A stretch of DNA of 8,547 bases from Butyrivibrio sp. (GTDB taxonomy: Bacteria > Bacillota > Clostridia > Lachnospirales > Lachnospiraceae), in NCBI GenBank assembly GCA_024688095.1, contig JAILEJ010000225.1, positions 1 to 8,547 of the forward strand, written 5' to 3'. How positions within the stretch are numbered: position 1 is the first letter of the stretch; each line of letters opens with the position of its first letter. The position numbers were made by a program, and so were the translations under genes. Positions 1 through 6,310 of this stretch are shown one piece after another. The notes under the pieces are model-generated. The model had not been told where the DNA came from and searched no databases. It saw only the letters and a program-made list of their open reading frames with translations.

Positions 1-1155
1 AAAAATAAATATCATGTCAATTACAAGTGCGATGGCAATACTTGCCATTCCTGTTGCGATGCTGATGTTTTCTGCTATAAAACCTATAATTGAAGGCATT
101 AGAATTGATCCAAGACTTGCAGTTGTCAGAATAAAACTCCACGCAAGGGAATATTTTTTTATGAGCTTTCCCGCAAAGGAAACGGTGGTTGCATATATTC
201 CTGCCATAGAAAAACCAAATCCCATTATACCAATTACAATAGGAATAGTGGATTTGCTAAGAATAAGTATGATAAAGAAGAAAACAATTCCAAAGCCCAT
301 TGCGGGAAGGAGGTTTTCTTTTTTCATCTTAGTTGATGCATAGGCAGTCAGAAGTCTTCCGCAAAGTATCATTACCCAGAGAATGCTTGCTGTTATCTGC
401 GCAAGGTTTGGAGGAAGAAGACCGGTATCCTTAAAATAAGTAATCATCCATCCTATAACTCCCTGTTCTGCACATAGATAAAAGAAAAGAGTTCCTGTGC
501 AGATATAAAAAAGAGGTTCTTTAAAAAATCCAAATATATCTGAAGTTGTTTTGATTTTGGATTTATTATCTGATTTTCCATTTAGTGCATCTTCTTCCGG
601 GATAAGAAGATATATGCCACATACTATAACTCCCAAAACTATAAGAAATCCACAGGCATAAATCCACATTTCACCAGAATCTTTTGTGATAAACATTAGA
701 AGAAGTGGAAAGACAAAAGCTCCTATTGCAAACATTGCGTGCAGACCATTAAGAGCCCAGGCAACGCCTGTTGCTATATAATTAATCTTGCTGTTGCAAT
801 AGTTACTGCAGGCGCCTCTTGCAAGGCCTGTTGCAAAGAATGCAAATGCAAGTAGAAGATTATTTTTTCCAAATAAAATGATCAGATAAGATAATGGGAA
901 AAAGAGTTCAAAAAGCATTATGCTTTTCTTTTTGCCTATAGCCATGGGCAGGGCTCCTGCCATAAAGCCTGATATGAGGTTTCCAACTGAGTGAAGGCTT
1001 ACAATAAGTCCACAAAAAGCATAATCAAGACCTCTCTGGTCTCTTACAAATGGAAGAAGCGAGCCTATTGAAAGAGCCAGCATTCCGTTTGCCAGAAATA
1101 CAATGTAGCTCATGATAAACTGTTTCTTTTTAGTTGAATCTTTAAGAAAGTTCAT
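1..1155 (-). CDS. MFS transporter, C-terminus cut by window edge
   Basis: A continuous minus-strand frame of 385 codons runs from an ATG at 1155 to the left edge without a stop, so the C-terminus lies outside the window. A GGAG site (CTCC at 1164-1167 on the plus strand) sits 8 nt upstream of the ATG. The protein is a polytopic membrane protein with many hydrophobic spans; I see roughly eleven to twelve. It begins MNFLKDSTKKKQFIMSYIVF. After the second span there is a weak MFS loop motif (GALPMAIGKKK, about residues 67-77). A long polar central loop (about residues 205-225, with EEDALNGKSDNKSK) separates two six-span halves. The second half has a charged stretch, YLCAEQGVIGWMITYF, reminiscent of the fucose-permease/FHS branch of MFS. 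Substrate unknown. It is divergent from a LysR-type regulator, the usual arrangement for a transporter controlled by that regulator. Confidence is high for MFS and low for subfamily. Confidence 0.88.
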   Translation of the reverse strand, partial: MNFLKDSTKKKQFIMSYIVFLANGMLALSIGSLLPFVRDQRGLDYAFCGLIVSLHSVGNLISGFMAGALPMAIGKKKSIMLFELFFPLSYLIILFGKNNLLLAFAFFATGLARGACSNYCNSKINYIATGVAWALNGLHAMFAIGAFVFPLLLMFITKDSGEMWIYACGFLIVLGVIVCGIYLLIPEEDALNGKSDNKSKIKTTSDIFGFFKEPLFYICTGTLFFYLCAEQGVIGWMITYFKDTGLLPPNLAQITASILWVMILCGRLLTAYASTKMKKENLLPAMGFGIVFFFIILILSKSTIPIVIGIMGFGFSMAGIYATTVSFAGKLIKKYSLAWSFILTTASLGSILMPSIIGFIAENISIATGMASIAIALVIDMIFIF

Positions 1156-1341
1156 TTTAAAATCTCCATAAAATATATAAGAATATATATGTTTTTTATA
1201 TATAACTGCGAATTCCTATAAAATTTGTGGCAGTGACATTCCAAATAATAGTATCAGTAAAACATTTGTTACTCAATTCATAAGTTGAAGTTTTTGTTGC
1301 AAATCCCTTATTTTATGCGAAAAAATAGATATTGTAGAATT

Positions 1342-1370
1342 TTGTGGTTATTATAAAAATTTGTTATAAT
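1342..1370 (+). promoter_or_regulatory. Candidate promoter of the LysR gene
   Basis: TTGTGG at 1342-1347, a 17-nt spacer, and a perfect TATAAT at 1365-1370. The -10 lies within the right arm of the dyad. Transcription would start near 1377 and leave a leader of about 140 nt before the ATG at 1516. The -35 is a weak match. Confidence 0.45.
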
Positions 1371-1372
1371 AA
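1348..1372. promoter_or_regulatory. Perfect inverted repeat TTATTATAA-N7-TTATAATAA, candidate LysR operator
   Basis: The two 9-bp arms are exact reverse complements, at 1348-1356 and 1364-1372. Inside is a T-N11-A (T1354 to A1366) centred on the dyad, which is the general form of a LysR-family box. The location between a LysR gene and its divergent neighbour supports an operator role. The sequence is all A/T in the arms, so chance symmetry in AT-rich DNA is a real alternative. Confidence 0.45.
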
Positions 1373-1379
1373 TTTTCAA
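1350..1379 (-). promoter_or_regulatory. Candidate promoter of the MFS gene
   Basis: Read on the minus strand: TTGAAA (1379-1374), an 18-nt spacer, then a perfect TATAAT (1355-1350). It overlaps the plus-strand promoter almost completely, so polymerase could occupy only one at a time. The leader to the ATG at 1155 would be roughly 190 nt. Confidence 0.45.
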
Positions 1380-1515
1380 TAAAAAAGATATATAAAAATA
1401 TATATGGCATATATCATAAATATATATCCTTCAATTGCTTAACATTTATGATGTTGTGTGCTATATATGTAATATATATAAAAAGATATATAATGATATA
1501 TGGTTAAGAGGTTTT

Positions 1516-2451
1516 ATGAACATTCAATGTTTTAAGTATGTAATTGAAATAGAGAAGGCTGGTTCAATTTCACAGGCGGCCACTAATCTCTATATGGCTC
1601 AGCCTAATCTGAGCAAGACAATTAAAGATATGGAAAGCGAGCTTGGATACTCCATTTTTCGAAGAACCGCTGGTGGGATAAAGGTTACAGATAAGGGAGA
1701 AGAGTTCATCTATCATGCCAGAAAAGTTCTGGAACAGGTGGAAGAGATAGAGAAGATTGCTTCAAAAGCTGACGATAACTCTAACAGATTCAAGATTTCA
1801 ATTCCAAGAGGAAGCTATATAGCTAATGGATATACTGCACTTGTTGAAGAAATAGCTAATCTCGAGCATCTTGAGGTTACAATCAATGAGACTAATGCAA
1901 GTAAGACCATACAAAATGTTGCTGACTATGGCTATAATATGGGAATCATTCGTTATCAGAAAGATGAGGAAGAGAATTTCAATACGCTTCTTAGAAATCA
2001 TCATCTTAAAAGCGAGATAATATGGGAGTTTGAGTATCTTTTGGTTATGTCCAGAGAACACCCGTTGGCTGCTCTTGATACTATAAGACCTGAGGATCTT
2101 GAAGGCTATATCAAGATAACCCATGGTGATATCACAAGTCCTCATGAGAAGATGATAGAGGCTACAAAGAAGAAGAAAAAACAGGATGATAAGATTATCT
2201 ATGTTTATGAGCGCGGATCACAGTTTGACCTTCTTGCAAATGTACCTACCACATATATGTGGGTTTCACCTATTCCTGAATCAATACTTGAGCGTCAGGG
2301 CCTTGTACAGCGCGCTTGCAGGCACGTACATAATAAGTACAAGGATGTTCTTATATATAGAGATGACTATGAGCTTGGAGATATAGATAAACTTTTCCAG
2401 AAGAAAATATATGAATCAAAGGTTGAGGTTGCCTCATCTAATTACTGTTAA
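1516..2451 (+). CDS. LysR-family transcriptional regulator
   Basis: 311 residues, close to the usual 300 for the family. The N-terminal winged helix-turn-helix is clear: MNIQCFKYVIEIEKAGSISQ, then AATNLYMAQPNLSKTIKDME (about residues 21-40), then LGYSIFRRTAGGIKVTDKGE. A linker helix (about 65-85) leads to an effector-binding domain with the typical LVMSREHPLA strand (about 176-185). I chose the ATG at 1516 because the HTH starts at its first residues and AAGAGG (1506-1511) precedes it by 4 nt; the frame can be extended upstream to a TTG at 1435, but that adds 27 residues with no family counterpart. It probably controls the divergent MFS gene and itself through the shared promoter region. The effector cannot be read from the sequence. 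Confidence 0.93.
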   Translation: MNIQCFKYVIEIEKAGSISQAATNLYMAQPNLSKTIKDMESELGYSIFRRTAGGIKVTDKGEEFIYHARKVLEQVEEIEKIASKADDNSNRFKISIPRGSYIANGYTALVEEIANLEHLEVTINETNASKTIQNVADYGYNMGIIRYQKDEEENFNTLLRNHHLKSEIIWEFEYLLVMSREHPLAALDTIRPEDLEGYIKITHGDITSPHEKMIEATKKKKKQDDKIIYVYERGSQFDLLANVPTTYMWVSPIPESILERQGLVQRACRHVHNKYKDVLIYRDDYELGDIDKLFQKKIYESKVEVASSNYC

Positions 2452-2453
2452 TT

Positions 2454-2499
2454 AAAGTATCTGCATATATCAAAAAAGATATATGCGGATACTTTTTTT
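2454..2499 (+). terminator. Rho-independent terminator of the LysR gene
   Basis: Two 18-nt arms (2454-2471 and 2478-2495) pair throughout, with a single T-G wobble, around a six-A loop, and run into seven T residues at 2493-2499. It starts 2 nt after the stop codon. Because the left arm begins AAA, it may also work weakly in reverse. Confidence 0.9.
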
Positions 2500-2614
2500 A
2501 TATTTCCTATATAAAAATTATTCTGCTATTTTATTAAGCGGATTAAAACTACATATATTTATATAAAAGTAAGGTCATTGTTTTTCTATGAGAATCAATA
2601 AATCTTACATTTAT

Positions 2615-2622
2615 AGAAGGAG
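2615..2622 (+). promoter_or_regulatory. Ribosome binding site AGAAGGAG that selects a TTG start
   Basis: A near-ideal Shine-Dalgarno sequence lies 7 nt upstream of TTG at 2630. The in-frame ATG at 2588 has only a distant AAGG about 13 nt before it, and this Shine-Dalgarno would lie inside its coding region. Confidence 0.75.
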
Positions 2623-2629
2623 TTTAAAA

Positions 2630-3541
2630 TTGGCAAGTTTTTATACGGTTACTGAGAGTATTAATAATTATGTCAAGAACACTGAAGGCAAAGGAAAAGC
2701 CAAAAAACTTACAATATTTGGTAAGGGAATTATGGCTGGAGCAATGATTGCAATGGGAGCTGCCGCAAGCAGTGTTGCTGCACATAATATTTCAAATGTT
2801 GGAATTGCGAGACTTATTTCAGGAATGGTGTTCCCTGTTGGACTTATGATGGTTATACTTCTTGGCGCAGAACTTTTTACAGGCGATTGCATGATGCTTG
2901 TAGGTGTTACAAGAAAAGTAATCAGTCCTCTAAAATGTTTAGAAGTTCTTGCTCTTGTATATATAGGTAATTTTGTTGGATCGCTACTCATGGCTGTTCT
3001 TATGTATTTTTCAGGACAGTTTGATTATACAAGTGGACTGCTTGGTGCATATACAATAAAGATTGCACTTGGTAAGGCAAATATTTCATTTGGAGCAGGA
3101 GTTGCTTCAGGAATTCTTTGTAACATCCTCGTCTGTGCAGCTGTTCTTATGGCTATGTGTGCAAAGGATGTTATCGGTAAGGTTATGGTTTCATTTTTTG
3201 TAATCCTTGCCTTTGTTACATCAGGTTTTGAGCACTGTGTTGCAAATATGTACTATATTGCAGCAGGAATTATTGCAAAGCTTAATCCAGAGTATGTAGA
3301 GGTTGCAAAGTCAACATATGGATATATGGATAGTCAGCTTGCAACACTTAATATTAAGAACTTCCTTGTGACTAATCTTGTACCAGTCACAATTGGAAAT
3401 ATAATTGGCGGAGCATTACTTTTCGGAATACCGGTTTATTATCTTAGTAATGCAAAAGCTAATAATACAAATGAAGAAATACAGGAGGATAATAATTATG
3501 CAGCAAGTAATATTCGCAGGATTGCAGGCAATGGCAGGTAG
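2630..3541 (+). CDS. Formate/nitrite transporter (FNT) family channel
   Basis: 303 residues from the TTG start, slightly longer than the 270-290 common in FocA/NirC proteins. Visible FNT hallmarks: a pore-loop segment ELFTGDCMML (residues 81-90), whose Thr84 fits the conserved threonine of the FocA pore; SGFEHCVANMYYI (about 198-210), whose His202 fits the central pore histidine; and VPVTIGNIIGGALLFG (about 251-266) before the last span. Six membrane segments are expected, and family members form pentamers in the cytoplasmic membrane. In a fermentative anaerobe the likely job is export or import of formate made by pyruvate formate-lyase; nitrite or another small anion is not excluded. The hydrophilic tail after about residue 273 (NAKANNTNEEIQEDNNY) overlaps the next small frame. 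The gene stands alone between two terminators apart from that frame. No convincing promoter could be assigned in 2500-2587. Confidence 0.92.
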   Translation: MASFYTVTESINNYVKNTEGKGKAKKLTIFGKGIMAGAMIAMGAAASSVAAHNISNVGIARLISGMVFPVGLMMVILLGAELFTGDCMMLVGVTRKVISPLKCLEVLALVYIGNFVGSLLMAVLMYFSGQFDYTSGLLGAYTIKIALGKANISFGAGVASGILCNILVCAAVLMAMCAKDVIGKVMVSFFVILAFVTSGFEHCVANMYYIAAGIIAKLNPEYVEVAKSTYGYMDSQLATLNIKNFLVTNLVPVTIGNIIGGALLFGIPVYYLSNAKANNTNEEIQEDNNYAASNIRRIAGNGR

Positions 3542-3620
3542 TATTTTTGGAGTTGCAGTTATGGCAGGGGTTATGTATCTTTACTGGAATGGTTTTAACG
3601 GAAAGAACACAAATAAATAA
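3498..3620 (+). CDS. Predicted 40-residue single-span membrane protein overlapping the FNT gene
   Basis: An ATG at 3498 follows a perfect AGGAGG (3483-3488) with a 9-nt spacer. The frame is different from the FNT frame, overlaps it by 44 nt and runs 40 codons to TAA. The peptide begins MQQVIFAGLQAMAG. It has a hydrophobic stretch rich in small residues (about residues 4-30, with GVAVMAGVMYLYW) and ends in a polar tail NGFNGKNTNK. This looks like one membrane helix with a short hydrophilic C-terminus. Overlap plus a strong site inside the upstream gene suggests translational coupling, and so a possible accessory subunit of the FNT channel; that is inference. I recognise no family. The alternative is a chance frame, but the exact Shine-Dalgarno and the membrane-helix composition argue against it. 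Confidence 0.62.
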   Translation: MQQVIFAGLQAMAGSIFGVAVMAGVMYLYWNGFNGKNTNK

Positions 3621-3647
3621 TACATCAATTTTCAGATACATATCGTG

Positions 3648-3676
3648 AACCCCCTGCCGCTTATGCGGGTGAGGTT
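3648..3676. other. GC-rich orphan hairpin
   Basis: CCGC-TTAT-GCGG (3657-3668) forms a 4-bp inner stem. After a small internal loop, AACC and GGTT pair at the outside. On the minus strand the outer helix gains a U-G wobble and reaches 6 bp, so it folds slightly better there. It stands out against very AT-rich flanks. There is no T-tract after it on either strand, so it is not a simple terminator. It could be an RNA-stability element or a small structured RNA. Confidence 0.4.
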
Positions 3677-3703
3677 AAAAATAAAATAACAACAACAACT
3701 GTA

Positions 3704-3736
3704 AAAAGCAGTAGATCATTTGGTCTACTGCTTTTT
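3704..3736 (+). terminator. Rho-independent terminator after the FNT/small-protein pair
   Basis: Arms AAAAGCAGTAGATC (3704-3717) and GGTCTACTGCTTTT (3722-3735) pair over 14 bp with one T-G wobble and a 4-nt loop. The right arm ends in five T residues (3732-3736). It separates the FNT unit from the operon starting at 3906. Confidence 0.9.
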
Positions 3737-3792
3737 GCTATTAAAAAAAATGACAAATTTTTTTGTTTCAGAAACTCTTGAAAACACCCAAA

Positions 3793-3810
3793 AGTATCAT
3801 CGATGATACT
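3793..3810. promoter_or_regulatory. Perfect 18-bp palindrome, candidate HxlR operator
   Basis: AGTATCATCGATGATACT is an exact palindrome with no spacer. It lies 96 bp upstream of the first gene of an operon that encodes an HxlR-family regulator, and just upstream of possible promoter hexamers. HxlR/DUF24 proteins are dimers that bind short inverted repeats, several with an AGTA/TACT-like outer half, so autoregulation fits. There is no T-tract, so it is not a terminator. Confidence 0.6.
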
Positions 3811-3831
3811 ATGTTTCAAAAAACTGCGTAC

Positions 3832-3861
3832 TTGTTAGAATTTATCATCATCCATTATCAT
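3832..3861 (+). promoter_or_regulatory. Candidate promoter of the adenylation operon
   Basis: TTGTTA (3832-3837), an 18-nt spacer and TATCAT (3856-3861). An alternative -10 is TAGAAT at 3836-3841 with only a poor -35 near 3813, which would put the palindrome directly against the polymerase site. I cannot decide between them. Confidence 0.3.
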
Positions 3862-3905
3862 ACATATTGTAACGAAGAGATGCGTATGAAATATAGGAGA
3901 TGTAA

Positions 3906-5375
3906 ATGATGAATACGATTATAGAAGTTTTTTTAGCACAGGTAAATGAAAATGAGAGAGCTGATGCTGTTTTTGATAATGACAGGAGATTAAACAGGAA
4001 GGAACTTATGCTTTTGGCAGATACAATAGCATCAAAGCTTCCTGATGGATGTAAGAAAGTAGGCATAATCATGAATCATTCAGTTGAAATGATTGCATCT
4101 ATTTTTGCAGCATTAAGAATTGGAGCAGCATATATACCTGTTGAGCCATTTTTTCCAATAGAAAGAATCAGATACATGATGAAGGAAGCTGGTGTAACTG
4201 CGATAATCACAAATAGTGAGTACTCGAAAAAATTTCCAGAGATAACCAATATTATTGTTGATAAGGGATATCCAATAGATGAAAAGGCTTTGGTTAAGGC
4301 CAGCTATGATGAGAATGATCTGGCATACATTCTTTATACATCAGGAACTACAGGTAAACCTAAAGGGGTTTCAGTTACAAACGCGAATGTTTGTCATTAT
4401 GTAAGAGCTTTTGCAAATGAATTTCATCCTCATAAGGGAGATATAATGCTTCAGCATTCTGTTTGTTCTTTTGATATATTTGTTGAAGAAGTATTTACGA
4501 CGCTTCTTTCAGGCGCTACGCTTGCAATACCTTCAGATGAAGAGAGAAAGGATGTTAAAGAGCTAATAGGCTTTATAAGAGAAAACGGTGTAACAATGCT
4601 TAGTGGTTTTCCGTATCTTTTGCAGGAAATAAATGGTCTTGAAGCTATTCCAGATAGTCTTCGACTTCTCATAAGCGGCGGCGATGTTATCAGAGCGTCT
4701 TATGTTACAAAGCTTCTTGGAAAAGTAGAGGTTTATAACACTTACGGACCTTCTGAGACAACAGTGTGTGCTTCATATCTTAGATGTACAAAAGAAAATG
4801 TTCTGGAAGATGGAACATTTCCAGTTGGAAAACCGGTACTTGGAACAGAGATTAAGATATTGGATGAAGAAGGAAATGAACTGCCTGATGGAGAAGTAGG
4901 AGAATTGTGCATCTTTGGTGGAGGCGTTTCTAATGGTTATATTGGAAACAGACAATTAGAGAACAAAGCCTTCGTAGATACTAAAAAAGGTAGAATGTAT
5001 AGAAGCGGAGATCTTGGTTACTATCTTCCTGATGGTAATATTGCTTTTTTACACAGGAAAGACACACAGATAATGATCAAGGGAAAACGTGTTGAAGTAA
5101 GCGAAGTTGAAAATGTACTTGTGAAGTCGGGCTATATTAAACAGGCATACGTAGCACCCAAATTGGATGATAATAATCTATCTTACATGGTTGCGTATAT
5201 TGTAAAAGAGAAGGATGAGGTTGGACTTTCTGATATTACGGAGTATATGAGTAATTACCTCACAGATTTCATGATTCCGGAGTATTTTGTAGTACTAAAA
5301 AAACTTCCACTTAATGCAAACGGGAAGGTAGATAAGGAAGCACTCCCAAATGTTTTAAGAAAGGTGGCGGCGTGA
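3906..5375 (+). CDS. Stand-alone amino-acid adenylation enzyme (NRPS A-domain type)
   Basis: 489 residues forming one complete A domain of the ANL superfamily, which uses ATP to make an aminoacyl-AMP and normally passes it to a carrier thiol. Core motifs in order: A3 YTSGTTGKPKG (144-154), A4 with FDIFVEEVF (189-197), A5 NTYGPSETTV (278-287), A7 YRSGDL (365-370), A8 KGKRVEVSEVENVL (392-405), A10 LPLNANGKVDKEAL (467-480) with the catalytic Lys474. Aligned by hand with GrsA, the pocket residues are D190, I191, E194, S233, I256, G258, T279, V287, C288 and K474. Asp190 is the expected amino-group anchor, and Glu194 points to a basic side chain (lysine or ornithine). The protein stops just after A10: no condensation, carrier or thioesterase domain. 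DltA (D-alanine) is unlikely because the DltA pocket cysteine region is not matched. AGGAG (3895-3899) precedes the ATG by 6 nt; a second ATG follows directly. It is first in a four-gene operon. Confidence 0.88.
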   Translation: MMNTIIEVFLAQVNENERADAVFDNDRRLNRKELMLLADTIASKLPDGCKKVGIIMNHSVEMIASIFAALRIGAAYIPVEPFFPIERIRYMMKEAGVTAIITNSEYSKKFPEITNIIVDKGYPIDEKALVKASYDENDLAYILYTSGTTGKPKGVSVTNANVCHYVRAFANEFHPHKGDIMLQHSVCSFDIFVEEVFTTLLSGATLAIPSDEERKDVKELIGFIRENGVTMLSGFPYLLQEINGLEAIPDSLRLLISGGDVIRASYVTKLLGKVEVYNTYGPSETTVCASYLRCTKENVLEDGTFPVGKPVLGTEIKILDEEGNELPDGEVGELCIFGGGVSNGYIGNRQLENKAFVDTKKGRMYRSGDLGYYLPDGNIAFLHRKDTQIMIKGKRVEVSEVENVLVKSGYIKQAYVAPKLDDNNLSYMVAYIVKEKDEVGLSDITEYMSNYLTDFMIPEYFVVLKKLPLNANGKVDKEALPNVLRKVAA

Positions 5376-5863
5376 CAGATACCAATATAGTGATAAGAGA
5401 ATTGAAACAAGAAGATATGGAATTATTGCTTTCTTTGAGAATGGAGGTCTTGTCTAATGTCTTTTCAACAGAAAAAGAAAACATTTCTGATAAAGAGTGG
5501 GAAGATATAAGAAAAGAAAATGAAAAATATTATAATGAAGAACTTGAAAAAGGCGGTCATATCGCTTGTGCAATATATAAATCAGGAGAATTGGCAGGAT
5601 GCGGCGGAGTTTGTCTATATAGAGAGATGCCATCGCCTGACAACCCCAGGGGTTATTGTGCATATCTTATGAATATATATGTAAGAGAGACATATAGAAG
5701 ACAGGGGTTCGCTAAAGAAATTTGTAATTATCTTATAGGTAAAGCCAGAGAGATGGGAGTAGACAAAATTTACCTGGAGAGCTCATATATGGCTGTAGAA
5801 TTATATAAATCTCTTGGTTTTGAGAATATGAATGGATATATGAAACTAAATGAGCTAAAATAA
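5372..5863 (+). CDS. GNAT-family N-acetyltransferase
   Basis: 163 residues, a normal GNAT length. The acetyl-CoA binding motif A is visible as the strand YLMNIYV (98-104) followed by RRQGFAKEICNYLI (109-122), which contains the R/Q-x-x-G-x-A/G pyrophosphate loop. The C-terminal AVELYKSLGFENMNGYMKL (about 141-159) is the usual motif B ending. The GTG start overlaps the TGA of the adenylation gene (GTGA, 4-nt overlap), with AAGGTGG at 5361-5367, so the two are probably translationally coupled. The family transfers an acyl group from CoA to an amine. Here it could acylate the amino acid or product made with the adenylation enzyme, but the acceptor cannot be read from the sequence. The N-terminal half (about 30-60) is a highly charged insert, ENISDKEWEDIRKENEKYY. 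Confidence 0.88.
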   Translation: MTDTNIVIRELKQEDMELLLSLRMEVLSNVFSTEKENISDKEWEDIRKENEKYYNEELEKGGHIACAIYKSGELAGCGGVCLYREMPSPDNPRGYCAYLMNIYVRETYRRQGFAKEICNYLIGKAREMGVDKIYLESSYMAVELYKSLGFENMNGYMKLNELK

Positions 5864-5900
5864 ATACATGAAATATCGTTAAAAACATAGGAGGTTATGT

Positions 5901-6305
5901 ATGTCTCAGAAAAATGAGGACTATATGTCTTATGAAGAATATTTAATACAGTTAAAAAAAGGAATTGTCACAAGAGGTGGAAATTGCCCGGTGACGCCAC
6001 TTCTTGAGATGCTTTCAGGAAGATGGAAATCACAGATCATATATGAGCTTTGCATATATGACAGTATTCGATTTGGACAGTTAAAAAAGGATCTTCCCGG
6101 TATTACCAATACAATGCTAACAAAGAGCCTTAGAGAACTTGAGGAAGATGGGCTTGTTAACAGAATTCAGTTCAATGAGGTTCCTCCTCATGTTGAGTAT
6201 TCGTTATCAGAAATGGGAAGAGATTTGTATCCGGTATTTTATGCAGTCATGAATTGGGGGTTTAAGCACGAGGAAGAGATTTATGATTCAAAAGAGGATA
6301 AATAA
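5901..6305 (+). CDS. HxlR-family (DUF24) winged-helix regulator
   Basis: 134 residues, slightly longer than the usual 110-120 because of an N-terminal extension of about 25 residues. The family signature is clear: NCPVTPLLEMLSGRWKSQII (28-47), the recognition region LPGITNTMLTKSLRELEEDG, and the wing around PPHVEYSLSEMGRDL. Cys29, just before the first core helix, sits where redox-sensing HxlR proteins such as YodB and HypR carry their reactive cysteine; a second cysteine is at 51. Perfect AGGAGG (5889-5894), 6-nt spacer. It is the third gene of the operon and is the likely autoregulator acting at the palindrome 3793-3810. The inducer may be an electrophile or the pathway product; neither is shown by sequence. 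Confidence 0.92.
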   Translation: MSQKNEDYMSYEEYLIQLKKGIVTRGGNCPVTPLLEMLSGRWKSQIIYELCIYDSIRFGQLKKDLPGITNTMLTKSLRELEEDGLVNRIQFNEVPPHVEYSLSEMGRDLYPVFYAVMNWGFKHEEEIYDSKEDK

Positions 6306-6310
6306 TATAT

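Larger units (their letters stand above)
1156..1515. promoter_or_regulatory. Divergent intergenic control region between MFS and LysR genes
   Basis: About 360 bp without a supported gene. It is very AT-rich, with many ATATAT runs at 1170-1205 and 1385-1505. It holds the dyad and the two opposing promoter candidates listed separately. A short ATG-initiated frame at 1448-1507 has no ribosome binding site and was not called. Confidence 0.6.

Noticed and set aside
14..343. Plus-strand 109-codon open frame
   Set aside because: It is antisense to the MFS gene, which is a long continuous frame with clear membrane segments and a ribosome binding site.
1435..1515. N-terminal extension of the LysR gene from TTG 1435
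   Set aside because: The family begins at the HTH, the ATG at 1516 has its own AAGAGG, and the extension is translated ATATAT-rich promoter DNA.
1798..2145. Minus-strand 115-codon frame inside the LysR gene
   Set aside because: Antisense shadow of a well-recognised LysR protein; no ribosome site and no family resemblance.
3906..5375. D-alanine:carrier ligase (DltA) for the adenylation enzyme
   Set aside because: No dltB, dltC or dltD gene is nearby, the pocket has Glu194 and Ser/Gly residues rather than the DltA cysteine region, and the motif wording follows NRPS A domains.
5330..5375. A carrier (PCP) domain at the end of the adenylation enzyme
   Set aside because: The protein ends about ten residues after the A10 motif; no GGDS/LGG-S-like phosphopantetheine site is present there or in the other operon genes.
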